A stretch of DNA of 64,000 nt, from contig NC_063256.1 in assembly GCF_019578655.1 (NCBI RefSeq), forward strand, positions 18,919,350-18,983,349, written 5' to 3'. Numbering within the stretch: the stretch's first letter is position 1; every line of letters starts with the position of its first letter. Shown piece by piece: positions 33,982 to 45,474 of the stretch. The translations under genes and the position numbers were made by a program. Under the pieces are notes generated by a model, which was given only the letters and a program-made list of their open reading frames with translations, was not told the origin of the DNA and ran no database searches. The DNA comes from Ricinus communis (Eukaryota > Streptophyta > Magnoliopsida > Malpighiales > Euphorbiaceae).

Positions 33982-33993
33982 TGGTATCAGACC
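33982..33993 (+). other. Primer-binding site of Tekay-like element
   Basis: TGGTATCAGACC, tRNA-iMet type with one change. Confidence 0.85.
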
Positions 33994-34093
33994 AGGGATT
34001 AGATTCATTGGGAGTAGATTCATGTTGTACATCATTAAGCATATGATATATGTTCTTTGAACTTGACTGAATATTTGCATTTCATATATATAG

Positions 34094-35335
34094 ATGGAGA
34101 GACAAGGAGAACACGCGAATCGGCCCGGATAAGTCATTAGAGTCTGTGCATGGTCATGAAAATGCATCCGAACATGATCAACATGATGAGCATGAGTTAC
34201 ATTCCGAAAATGCCGCACAATCGAATGTACAAAATGTTATGGAACAGTTTATGGATTTTCTGATGCAACGGGCAGCTCAACAACAAGCATCGGCGCCTCA
34301 GACTCAACAACAAAAGGCCGTGATAGATAAGAATTATGAAAGAGTTAGGAAACAAGGTGCTAATGTTTTCAAGGTACTACCTGATCCCTGTTGAGGCCGA
34401 GGAATGGTTCGAAATCTGGGAAAGGGTGTTGGATAGATTTAATTGCACATCCCGGACAAAGGCTTCTATATACGGTGGATCTTTAATAGAAAAGATGCAC
34501 TTGATTGGTGGGAAACAGTTTTAAGAAGCAAAGATCGACCAATCACTTTGACTTGGAATGATTTCTTGAGAGAATTTACCGAGAAGTATACTCCGAAATT
34601 TATAGAGACAGAAGAAGCTTGAATTTCTTGATTGAAACAAAATGATATGTCACAGAGTACGAAGTTCAATTTGTGAGATTATGTAAGTATGCACCGGAAG
34701 AAATAGCCAATCGAAGAACCGAAAGGAAGAAATTTGAGATGGGTTTGAGGCTTGACATTCGTGAGAAAATGGCGTTGAAACCTCATAATTACAATGCCTC
34801 AATTGAAGGCCGCTTTGAGAGTCAAGAAACATCATTTGAAAGGAATACTATGGAAGCTAAAAAGAAGAAGATCATTTGTGCTTATAGTAATCCTCCAAGA
34901 CATATTAGTATTTCTTCGTTTAGAGGCTCTAATTCACAGCGGAGTAGTTATCGTGGACGAGGGTTTGGTGGTCAGTCTAGTAGATCCTCCACAGTACCTT
35001 ATAGTAGAGGTGGATACAATTCATCCAGACTTGAGGGAGGACAAGTTTCATCCAGTAGAGGGTTTGCTCCTGTTTGTCCTACGTGCAACAGGAGACATAC
35101 TGGAGAATGTTGGGGACCTAGACCAGTAGTATGTTTTACTTGTCATAGGCCAGGACATTATTCTAGAGATTGTCCTATGAGAAGAAATAATGCTGGAGAA
35201 TCTTATACAGTGGGTCAGAGTAGTGTTGGTGAAAATATTCCAATTCATTTAGGTAGAGGCAGAGGAAGGGGTAGCAGAGGAGGTTTAACTATTTCAGCAA
35301 TACCATCAGAACAAATTGGTCAACCACAAGCATAA
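34094..35335 (+). pseudogene. gag: gag of Tekay-like element
   Basis: ATG 34094 (MERQGEHANRPG) stops after 12 codons. A one-base shift leads to the frame at 34146 (His/Glu/Gln-rich), another near 34390 to EAEEWFEIWERVLDRF, and further shifts reach 34673. From there the frame is open to 35335 through a Ser/Arg/Gly-rich region and the CCHC knuckle CFTCHRPGHYSRDC (35132-35173). The TAA at 35333 is in frame with pol and is one C-to-T step from CAA. Gag would package RNA. Confidence 0.85.
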
Positions 35336-36808
35336 GCTAGAGTATTTGCTACTACTAGAAATGAAGCATTTGTAGCACCTGAAATTGTTACTGGTATACT
35401 TTCTATTCATGATTCTGATGCACATGTTCTTATTGATCCTGGATCCACATGTTCATTCATATCATATGATTTTGCATCGCATGTTCATGCTAATATAGAG
35501 GCATTAGGTTATGATATATATGTATCTATGCCTGCTAGGGGTATTATCACAGTAAATACGATAGTGAGATCATGTCCTGTAGTAGTAGATAGTGTTAAAC
35601 TACATGCAGATTTAGTTATTATTAATCTTAGAGAGTTTGATGTTATTTTGGGGATGGATTGGTTGTCAAGAAATCATGCTATTGTTGATTGTAAAACGAA
35701 GGAAGTGTCTATGGAAATACAAGGAGAAATGAAAATAGTAATGGTGGGTGAAAGGAAGACAATTCCTAATTGTTTGATTTCAGCAGTGACTGTGTGTCAG
35801 TTAATTAAAAATGGATGTGAAGCATATCTAATTAGTTTTATAGATACTACTAAGGTCAGTCCAGGGGTATTAGACATTTCAGTGGTCAGAGAATTTCCTA
35901 ACATATTCTTAGATGATTTGCCTGGTTTGCCACCAAATCGAGAGGTTGATTTTGAGATTGACATCATCCCTGGTACGACACCTATTTCCATTGCACCATA
36001 CAGAATGGCTCCATTGGAATTGAAAGAATTAAAGAAGCAATTAGAAGAGTTACTTGATAAAGGTTTCATCAGGCCAAGTACTTCACCTTGGGGAGCACCC
36101 GATTCATTTGTGAAGAAAAAGGATGGTAGTATGCGATTATGTATTGATTATAGGCAATTGAATAGGATTACAGTGAAGAATAAATATCCATTGCCGAGAA
36201 TTGATGATTTGCTTGATCAGTTAAAAGGTGCAACTGTGTTCTCTAAAATTGATTTAAGATCAGGTTATTGGCAACTCCGGGTTGAAGAGAAATCTATTGC
36301 CAAGACAGCATTCAGAACAAGGTATGGGCACTATGAATTTATTGTGATGCCATTTGGTTTAACAAATGCTCCTGCTGCTTTTATGTCACTGATGAACAAG
36401 ACTTTCCAGCCATATTTAGATCACTTTGTTATTGTGTTCATTGATGATATTCTGATTTACTCTAGAAGCCTAGAAGAGCATGAACAACACTTGAGAATTG
36501 TTTTACAGATTTTGAGGGAAAAACAGTTGTATGCAAAATTCAACAAATGCGAGTTTTGGATGGAGGAAATTGCATTCTTAGGGCATATTATTTCTAAACA
36601 TGGAGTGCAACCAGATTCATCAAAGATTAAAGCAATTATTGAATGGGAACCGCCTAGAAATGTTTCTGAAGTTCGAAGTTTTCTTGGGTTAGCTGGCTAT
36701 TATAGAAGATTTGTAAAAGATTTTTCAGTTATTGCTAAGCCTCTAACAGCTTTGTTAAAGAAGAATGTGCCATTCCAGTGGACGGAGTTATGTGATCAAA
36801 ATTTTTAA
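35336..36808 (+). pseudogene. pol: Protease and reverse transcriptase of Tekay-like element
   Basis: Same frame as gag. Protease active site D-P-G-S at 35435-35446 ([11 protein letters not shown]). RT shows the order [43 protein letters not shown] and the catalytic box [10 protein letters not shown] (D-D at 36443-36448), then the connection [16 protein letters not shown]. The frame ends at a TAA at 36806, again one step from CAA. Apart from the stop at 35333 the frame is unbroken for 490 codons, showing little decay. Confidence 0.9.
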
Positions 36809-37200
36809 GAGTTGAAGAAAAGGCTTACTACTACACCGATACTCACATTGCCATCCCGAAATGGAGGTTATGTTGTATATCGATGCTTCTAGGCAAGGAC
36901 TTGGATGTGTCTTAATGCAGCATGGGAAGGTTATAGCTTATGCTTCAAGACAATTCGCGACCTCATGAGCTGAATTATCCTACACATGATCTTGAATTAG
37001 CGAGCTATTGTACATGCATTGAAGATATGGCGACATTATTTATACGGGGAGACATTTCGGATATTTCACCGATCATAAGAGTTTGAAATATATCCCTACG
37101 CAGGAAAGAGTTGAATCCGAGACAACGAAGATGGATTGAGCTTCTGAAGGATTATGATTGCACTATTGATTATCATCCTGGAAAAAGCAAATGTTGTTGC
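36809..37200 (+). pseudogene. pol: RNase H of Tekay-like element
   Basis: RNase H segments appear in alternating frames: DASRQGLGCVLMQH with the first catalytic Asp, then HELNYPTHDLEL, HYLYGETF and DHKSLKYI. At least three single-base shifts fall at ccatcccgaaat (36850), tatatcgatgc (36878) and caattcgcgacc (36950), each touching a CG dinucleotide. The domain degrades the RNA strand in RNA-DNA hybrids when intact. Confidence 0.8.
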
Positions 37201-38812
37201 TGATGCTTTAAGTAGGAAGTCAGTGGAAAATTTTTCAAGTATGATTTGTTACAATGTAGAATATTTAGTTGCACTTAGAGCTATGGATGTGAAGTTTTAT
37301 GTTTATGATGATGATCTGTTAGCCACATTACAAGTAAAGCCTTTGATTAGAGATAAAATTAAAGACACACAGTGTGAAGATTCTTATTTGCAAAGGATGA
37401 AGGGTAGAGTACAAGAAGGAAAGAATACACAATTTGTGTTGAAAGATGATGGTGTGTTATTGAATAGAAATCGTGTATGTGTACCTGATGTAGGGGATTT
37501 GAGAAAGGAAATCATGCATGAGGCGCACTATGCACCTTATGCAATGCATCCTGGAAGTACCAAAATGTACAAAAATTTGAAGCCTTATTATTGGTGGCCG
37601 ACAATGAAGAAGGATGTGGCAGAATTTGTGAGTAAGTGTTTGACATGTCGGCCAAGTGAAAGGAGAGCACCGGGCACCGCAGGTAAACTTCATTCTTTAT
37701 CTATACCTGTGTGGAAGTGGGATAAGATTACTATGGATTTTGTTTTGGGATTGCCGCGTACATTTAACAAGCATGATGCTATTTGGGTAATTGTTGATCG
37801 ACTTACTAAATGTGCTCATTTCTTACCTGTGAAGCAAACAGATTCACTTGATAAACTTGCTGAATTGTATATTTCCGAGATTGTTAGATTGCATGGTGTG
37901 CCAATATCTATTCTATCGGGATAGGGATCCCGGATTTACTTCGCTTCCGGGAGAGTTTGCAGAAAGCATATGGTACTAAGCTTCATTTCAGTGACTTTTC
38001 ATCCTCAAACAGATGGGCAATCAGAAAGAACTATTCAGACAGTAGAAGATATGATGAGGGCTTCCACACTTGAGTTCAAGGGTAACTGGGATGATTACAT
38101 ACCACAGATGGAATTTGCATATAACAACAGTTTTCATTCTAGTATCGGTATGGCTCCTTATGAAGCTTCGTATGGGAGGAAATGTAGAAGTCCAGTATGC
38201 TGGGATGTTGAAGGTTTAAGACAGCTTGAAGGTCCAGAATTGGTACAAGAAACAGTGGATAAAATAGAGATAGTTAAAAAGAATTTGAAAGTAGCACAGG
38301 ATAGACAAAAGAGTTATGCTGATTTGCATCGAAGGGAAATAGAATATATTGTGGGTGATAAAGTTTTCTTACGGGTATCACCATGGAAAGGAATATTAAG
38401 GTTTAGTAAACAAGGGAAATTGAGTCCGAGGTATATAGGACCTTATGAAATTATTGAAAGAGTTGGACCATTGGCTTATAGGTTAGCATTACCTACAGAG
38501 TTGTTTTCTATTCATGATATTTTTCACGTTTCTATGTTAAGGCGATATAGATCAGATCCTAGTCATATCATTCCAGAGCCAGAGATAGAAATTACAGAAA
38601 AGTTGACATATGTGGAAGAGCCGATAGAAATTCTTGATCGAAGGGTTAAGAAATTGAGAAAGAAAGACATTCCTATGGTCAAAATTAAGTGGAGTCATCA
38701 TTCACCAAGAGAAGCAACTTGGGAAGTGGAAGAGCATATGAGACAGAAGTATCCGCATCTATTCCATTGCAATGTTGGTGAGTTGTTAAAATTTCGGGAC
38801 GAAATTTCTTAA
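37154..38812 (+). pseudogene. pol: Integrase with C-terminal chromodomain, Tekay-like element
   Basis: The zinc-binding part is visible (HEAHYAPYAMHPGSTKMYKN, then CLTC). The core begins WDKITMDFVLGLPRT with the first catalytic Asp. A shift near 37918-37960 disrupts the second Asp region (the sequence cggGATAGGGATCCC is present). The frame 37970-38812 continues with FHPQTDGQSERTIQTVED (third acidic residue), the C-terminal domain and a chromodomain (EILDRRVKKLRKKDIPMVKI, then KWSHHSPREATWEVEEHM). The chromodomain, thought to guide insertion to heterochromatin, marks this as a chromovirus. Confidence 0.88.
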
Positions 38813-38823
38813 GGAAGGGAGAG
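38811..38823 (+). other. Polypurine tract of Tekay-like element
   Basis: AAGGAAGGGAGAG overlapping the last codon of pol, one base before the 3' LTR. Confidence 0.85.
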
Positions 38824-38824
38824 T

Positions 38825-41124
38825 TGTAACGCTGCATTTTCTCATCATCCATGTTATGTGCATTTACATTTAATCATTGGGCATATGATGGTATATCAAT
38901 GATATTTTTATTTTATGAGAACAGATATATATTAATTATAAGTAGAGAATAAGAAGCATGATATTAGATTATTAGTTTAGATAAGTTGATTAAGTACTTG
39001 GGTTATGTGTATTAAGCCTTAAGACTTAATTGAACCAATAGTTGAAGATTGGGTAAATAGATTGGACTTAAAAGATACAATTAAAAGTTAGTACCTATAT
39101 ATGGTTAGTAAGAATTAATTTAGGTGATAAAAATAGTTTAGTAGGTGGTGGCATTAAGAGAGGAATATTGGAAATTGGAACCATGAGCAAGCTCATTTTA
39201 CCTCTTCATTTCTCTAAAATTCGTACATGGCCAAAAACACAAAATTTGGAATAAGAGAGAGGAGTGGAATACCTAGAAAAACTTAAGATTAAGATAGGAT
39301 TTTGCCAACTATTGAAGGAGCCAAGCTAAAGCTAAAGGATTTAAGCATATTAGCAACCCAAAAGCTGAAATTGGTAAGTTGTTACTTGAGTGTTATTAAT
39401 TTGTCATTAGGGTTCTTGATTACAAATTGGAAAAACTTCATTTGATGCTCTCATTGATTAATTAAAGGTCTGATTATCATGAATGATTGCATAAAGATTA
39501 AGCTTGATTTAAGTTTAAGTATGTTAAGATAGAAAACTGTCAAAATTCCAGCAACCTTGATGTTCTGTATTTTAGGCATAACATGGGTTATATAAGTTCA
39601 AATTAAGCTTAATTAGTGTCTATGGAAATTTTAAAGAGTCCTATATAACTTTGTAGTTTTGTGATTTTGCTATTTTTGCCGTTTTGGTTGCTTAAATTGA
39701 GCAAACAGATTGCTGCTCGGGTACAACTAAATTTGTATGACCCTTGCTCGGTGAATTTGAAAATAATTAAATCTATAGAAGTCGGAATTGAGTAATTCTT
39801 CTTGGAGATGAAACTAGACGCATAAATGGATATGTCTATTTAATATGAGATTTTTGTATTAAGCCAATGTTCCCAGCAATAAATATACCTTGGTACTAAA
39901 TTCGCCTAGAAAACAGAAATGTTGGAGATTAGTTTTATGCAATTTATTGATGTTAATTTGAGTTAAATTGGTATTTAACTAGATGGGAAATGTTTATAGG
40001 ATATTAAAACAGTAATTGAGAGTCTTAGAGGAAGAGTTAGACCTATGAATTAGAGAGGGGATGATATTGTAATGCATTAGAACTCGCATTTACATGAATA
40101 TTTGTAATATGCATAAAATGTGAATTGATGAATGTGTTGACAGGTACTCAAAGGCCTGGAAAGGAAGTTGTGGAGAAAGGAGGTTCTTATATGCTAAAGG
40201 AATAAGTATATTTTGAGTAAGTAAATAGTTAATATTTGCTATGTTCATATATTTAATCAAATGTTCCATGAAATGGTTGCGTTTGCTTAATATTGTTTAT
40301 GTTTGAATGACTGAGATGGAAATGATTGGTGTTGAGTGGAACAATTGTTATTGCTGAAATATGATATAAGTGAAATGATTGAATTGTGATGTTAAGTGCA
40401 TATGTGCATGTGAATGGTGGATTCCCCTGTAAAAAAAATATATATATATATATAAAGCCTTGGGAGGCTAAAGCCTAGAGAGGCTATAAAAGTGTATAAT
40501 GTGAGATGAGGCGGAGCAGCTTACGTGTGTGATATGTGAGGATGAGGCGGAACAGCACATTAAAGGGGATCCACAAGCCGTGAGAACTAACCATAATTAT
40601 TGAATTGTATTTCTTCTATGATGGTTGTAATGAATTGAGTAGAATGGTATGACTTTATACCTAAACTATGAATATCATGGAAAGTTATTTTATTGGGTGG
40701 AAATTGTATTAAGTGTATGTGATATAGATTATGTTGATTATTTATTTCACCGAAATGGAGGCTCACTCCTCTCCAAAATTTTTCTTTTCAGGTTTGTAAA
40801 TAGTAGTGCATCCGTTGGTTGTATGCGAAGTCTAGCTTTTAGCGATTCTCGCCAAGTTGGGCCAGTTTTGTGAAGTCTCCTCCGATGCATTTTTGTATGC
40901 AGTTATGTGATATATATGGAAGTATGCCTTATAAGGCATAAGAAGATGTTTGTAATACTTGTTAAATGATGTTTAAGTATAATCATATGTTTATATGTTA
41001 ATAACCTTGTGTCTGGATTCTTAACAACCTACATATTGACCTATCTACCTGTAGTATATATTCTACGACGCTTGTATGCTTCCTGGCTAATGTTTATTGG
41101 TTAGCATGTGATGGGAGTGTTACA
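38825..41124 (+). repeat. 3' LTR of Tekay-like element
   Basis: TGTAACGCTGC ... GTTACA. TATAAAAG at 40485-40492 and the 18-bp palindrome at 40923-40940 are conserved with the 5' LTR. Short frames inside are not genes. Confidence 0.95.
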
Positions 41125-41129
41125 ACTAA
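41125..41129 (+). repeat. Target-site duplication, right
   Basis: actaa, partner of 31663-31667. Confidence 0.9.
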
Positions 41130-42371
41130 CCCCAACAGCAGACTGTTCTCCCTCAACTACCTCAAAACTAGGAGAAGAAGCCCAATCTAGAGAAGTTGAT
41201 GATGAAGTTCGTGTCCACTTCAAAGAACAGGTTTCAAAAGACGGACACAGCTCTTAGAAATCAGTAGACCTCCATACAAAATTGGGAGAATCAAATAGGC
41301 CAGATTTCTAAGATGCTAGCTGAAAGACATCTAGGGATGCTTTCTAGTGCCATAGAGTCAAAACCGAGGGAGCATGTCAAGGCTATCACCTTGAGATCAG
41401 GTAAGTAGTTAGCTAATTCCTTACCTATGGCCGCTGATGATGTTATTATGCAGGATGATAGACGCAGCTGCAGGTGGGGCCATTAATAGTAAGACACCAA
41501 AGCAGGCTCATAACTTAATTGAAGAGATGGCCATGAACATATATCAGTGGAAATCTTCTAGGAGTAGACCAAGACGGCAAGGAGTGGTGAACTAGGTAGA
41601 TTCTACATCAGCCTTGGTAGCTCAGGTGGAGCTTTTGGCCAAGAAGATCGACCAGCTCCGGACGCCAGTCCATGCAACACATCTTGGCTACGAGTTTTAT
41701 GGTGGCCCGCACTACAGTGCAAACTATAATGCGGGAGGTATGTTTGCTTCTTCTTCATCTTCTTCTTCTTCTGCTCACCATGAACAGGTTAATTATATGG
41801 GACATGCGGCGAGGCAGCAAAATAAACCATACAGCAACACATACAACCCAGGGTGGAGAAACCATCCCAACTTCGGGTGGCAAAATAACAACACCCAGGG
41901 TCCACTAGGATTTCAGTGGTTGCACCAGCACTAACCCCAACAGCAGACTGTTCTCCCTCAACTACCTCAAAACTAGGAGAAGAAGTCCAATCTAGAGAAA
42001 TTGATGATGAAGTTCGTGTCCACTTCAGAGAATAGGTTTCAAAAGACGAACACAGCTCTTAGAAATCAGTAGGCCTCCATACAGAATTTGGAGAATCAAA
42101 TAGGCCAGATTTCTAAGATGCTGGCTGAAAGACATCTAGGAACGCTTTCTAGTGCCATAGAGTCAAACCCGAGGGAGCATGTCAAGGCTATCACCTTGAG
42201 ATCAGGTAAGTAGTTAGCTAATTCCTTACCTATGGCCGCTGATGATGTTATTGTGCAGGATGAGCCAGCCAGGAAGGAGCCATAACCTGAGGTGACAGAG
42301 CCTGTATGAACTAAGGACAAGAAGAAGAGTCCTACGAAAGAATACCAGCCTCCTATTCCATATCCTGCAGG
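41130..42371 (+). pseudogene. gag: gag of ATH2, part 2, with tandem duplication
   Basis: 41130-41453 continues part 1. 41454-42258 is a second copy of [31190-31667 + 41130-41453], about 805 bp, joined at gatga. The second copy has an intact frame 41614-41934 ending YNPGWRNHPNFGWQNNN. Both copies contain KKSN/PNLEKLMMKF-like sequence matching ATH1 at 4520-4480. 42259-42371 leads into the protease. Stops occur in both copies, at different places. Confidence 0.8.
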
Positions 42372-43103
42372 TTGAACCAGGAAAAGGTTGATCAACAATT
42401 TGGTAAGTTTTTGGATTTATTTAAGCAATTGAGGATTAACCTAACTTTTGTTGAGGCTATATCGCAAATGCCTAGGTATACGAGGTTCTTGAAAGAGATT
42501 CTAACCAATAAGAGAAAGCTTGAGGACTTGGGACTTGTGACATTAGATGAGGAGTGCTCAACCATTCTTCAAAACAAGCTGCCATTAAAGATGCGTGATC
42601 TAGTGAGTTTCATTGTTCCCCATATTATTAGTGATTTGCATATTAATGATGTTTTAGCTGATTTAGGAGCTAGCATCAATTTAATGCCTAGCAGTTTGTT
42701 TGAGAAATTAGGTTTGAGTGAGCCTAAACCTACTAGGATGAGCATACAGTTAGCATATAGGACTGTGAAATTTCCTAAGGGAATAGTTAAAGATGTACTT
42801 ATTAAGGTAGACAAGTTTATATTTCCTGTTGATTTTGTTGTTATGGACATGGAAGGTGAGAGTAGCGTGCCTTTAATTCTAGGTAGACCTTTCCTTCCAA
42901 TATCTAGGATTGTTATAGATGTGTGTGATGAGAAGTTACAGCTTAGAGTAGGTGATGAGACTATTACCTTTGACCTTAGCACTTCTATGAGACATTCACT
43001 TGACCATGATGATACTGTATATCCTGTGGATGTTTTGGATGATATTGTGGAGTCTCAATTACAGGAGATATTACTTGATGATCCTTTGCAGATAGCATTA
43101 TAG
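42372..43103 (+). pseudogene. pol: Protease region of ATH2
   Basis: An open frame of 243 codons: FVEAISQMPRYTRFLKEIL, the active-site block VLADLGASINLMP (D-L-G at 42660), FIFPVDFVVMDME and PLILGRPFL, then LRVGDETITFDL. This is the same domain order as ATH1 at 4175-3560 but with the Gly of the flap retained. The domain itself has no break, although the surrounding polyprotein does. It would process the Athila polyprotein. Confidence 0.85.
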
Positions 43104-44240
43104 GCTGAAGATAAGGAGGAGTTGTCCAACGAGGATGTATTGGAATAACTTGCTTGTTTGCTGGCTAGTGAGCCAAGTAAGTCTGCTGACTGTTTTATTG
43201 ATATTGACAGGTTAGGGTGCAGAAATTGAGACCTTCACTTGAGGAGCCACCAGCCTTAGAGTTGAAGGAATTGCCTACACACTTAACCTATGCCTATCTA
43301 GATGAGGCGGAGAAGCTGCCGTTGATTTGACCACTGCGGAGAGGAAGATGACTTTGGCATCTCTCAGGAAGTATCCTGAGGCCTTTGCATACAAGACTGT
43401 AGAAATTCCTGGAATCAACCCCAACTATTGTTCGCATAAGATCCTGATGGAGGATAATTACAGGCTAGCAGTACAGCCACAACGATGGTTGAACCCAAAT
43501 ATGAAAGAAGTAGTTAAGAAGGAGGTAATTAAACTTCTAAATGCAGGTTTTATTTACCCTATTTATGATAGCTCTTAGGTTAGTCCTGTGTAGGTTGTGC
43601 CCAAGAAGGGAGGCATGAGGGTGGTCAAGAATGAGAAGGATGAGCTAATACCGACTAGGATGGTAATTGGTTTTTGAGTTTGCATTGATTACAGGAGGCT
43701 CAATGATGCAACTCGGAAGGGCCATTTTCCCCTTTCTTTTATTGACTAGATGTTAGAGCGTTTATCAGGGCATATATTTTATTGCTTTCTTGATGATTTT
43801 TTAGGTTATTTTCATATTCCCATTGCACCTGAGGACTAAGAGAAAACCACTTTCACTTGCCCCTATGGTTCGTTTGCTTACAAGAGGATGCCATTCGGCT
43901 TATGCAATGCACCTGCTACTTTCTAGAGGTGTATAATGGTGATCTTCCATGACATGATCGAAGAGTCCATGGAGGTGTTCATGGATGATTTCTCGATATT
44001 TGGTGACTCTTTCTCACATTGTTTGCTTAATTTAGAGCGTATGCTTACGCGCTGTGTAGAAGCTAACCTTGTGCTGAATTAGTAAAAGTGTCATTTTATG
44101 GTGAGAGAGGGTATTGTGCTACGGCATAAGATTTCACATGCAGGGACGGAGGTAGATAGAACTATAGTAGAGACCATTGCTAAGTTGCCACCCCCTAGCT
44201 CGGTTGGTTGTTAGGAGTTTCCTTTGTCATGCAGGTTTTT
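43104..44240 (+). pseudogene. pol: Reverse transcriptase of ATH2
   Basis: RT begins near 43327 (EIPGINPNYCSHKILM), then VPKKGGMRVVKN, VCIDYRRLNDATRKGHFP, YGSFAYKRMPFGLCNAPATF and the catalytic box VFMDDFSIFG (D-D at 43984-43989), with the Phe-Met-Asp-Asp typical of Athila/Tat elements. Stops lie at 43577, 43591, 43676, 43748, 43838, 43924 and 44082. Frame is otherwise mostly kept, so decay is by point change. Confidence 0.82.
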
Positions 44241-44773
44241 ATAGAAGGTTCATTAAGGACTTTTCTAAGATTGCTAGACCTTTGACTTGATTGCTTGTAA
44301 AAGTTGTTTCATTTATATTTTCTGATGACTGTTTGCAGGCTTTTGAGTTACTTAAAGAGAAGCTAACTACAACGCCTATTATGGTTTCGCCTAATTGGGG
44401 GCTGCCTTTTGAGCTACTGTGTGATGCTAGTGATTTTACAATTAGAGCTATTTTAGGACAAAGGATTGACAATAAGTTCTAACCAATTTATTATACTAGC
44501 AAGACATTGATAGATGCCCAGGAACACTATACAACTACTAAGAAGGAGTTGCTTGTTGTGGTATACAAGTTTCGCTCATACTTAGTGCTATCCAAGACTG
44601 TGGTCTATATGGATCATTCAGCGTTGAGGTACTTATTTGGAAAGCATAATGCTAAGTTGAGACTCATTCGTTGGACTTTGCTTTTGCAGGAATTCAACAT
44701 TGAGATCAAGGATAAGAAGGGCGCAGAGAACTTAGTCGTAGATCACCCTTCGAGATTAAGAACTAGAGCCTAG
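44241..44773 (+). pseudogene. pol: RNase H of ATH2
   Basis: DCLQAFELLKEKLTTTPIMV, LLCDASDFTIRAILGQR, HYTTTKKELLVVVYKFRSYL, and VVYMDHSALRYLFGK are RNase H blocks in order. A frame change separates 44291-44482 from 44507-44773. It ends with ENLVVDHPSRL, the usual junction to integrase. Confidence 0.8.
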
Positions 44774-45329
44774 ATGCACTTGATGAAGGGCTATTAATGG
44801 CAGTTTTCCATATGAATACTTGTGCTCTATTCAGGTATCTTCGGATGTCCCTTCTTTTCCAATTTTGCAAATTACTTGGTTGTAAAGGTCTTACCAAAGG
44901 GTATGACATTTCAGCAAAAGAAGAAATTATTTACTGATTTGAAGTACTACATTTGGGAAGACCTTTTTATGTTTCAAGTTTGTGTAGACCAGGTGATTCG
45001 GCGATGCGTGTATAGGGAGGAGATCCTCCAGATTTTGAGGCATTGCCATGAGGGACCAACGAGAGGTCATCAAGCACCTAACCACACTACTAGGAAGGTT
45101 TTTGATGTTGGGTTCTATTGGTTGACCATCTTTCGGGATGTAGAGCATTCGTGTAGGTTTATGATGCATGCTAGAGGACAGGTAACATCTATGCTCGTGA
45201 TAAGATGCCTCAAACGAGCATTCAAGCGGTTGAGATTTTTGATGTCTGGGGCATTAATTTCATGGGGCCCTTTCCTTCTTCTTTTGGAAATAAGTATATC
45301 CGAACACTTGAGACCAAGCTAAGTGGTAT
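44774..45329 (+). pseudogene. pol: Integrase of ATH2, truncated
   Basis: The zinc-binding region is seen (RRCVYREEILQILRHCHEGP, then HQAPNHTTRKVFDVGFYW). The core starts around 45240 ([13 protein letters not shown] in a shifted frame, first catalytic Asp) and stops being recognisable near 45329, where the leader of element A1 follows. The rest of ATH2 is missing. Confidence 0.75.
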
Positions 45330-45474
45330 GAGTTTCAGCCTTCAGTGTTAAGATTATTGTATGTAAACATAAGACCAAACCCCCATTTTTGGAGAATAAA
45401 CACGTAACGGTGCGATTGGTGAGGTCCTAATACTTTTAATTCTTGTTTTTGTATACTAACTTTTTCTTGCAGCA

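Larger units (their letters stand above)
31668..41124 (+). mobile_element. Full-length Tekay/Del-like chromovirus
   Basis: Complete structure: LTRs of 2308 and 2300 bp starting TGTAAC and ending GTTACA, exact 5-bp target duplication, PBS, gag, protease, RT, RNase H, integrase, chromodomain and polypurine tract. LTRs differ at roughly 30 places by eye, so insertion is recent relative to everything else here. Coding frames carry two clear C-to-T type stops and several single-base shifts. Confidence 0.95.

Noticed and set aside
42569..42982. 137-codon minus-strand frame
   Set aside because: Antisense of the ATH2 protease, which carries D-L-G-A-S on the plus strand.
45419..45474. Short 5'UTR intron before A1 gag (gtgagg ... 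tactaac ... ttgcag)
   Set aside because: Branch-point and acceptor look good, but the nearest donor would give an intron of about 55 bp, below the usual plant minimum; a farther donor was not found.
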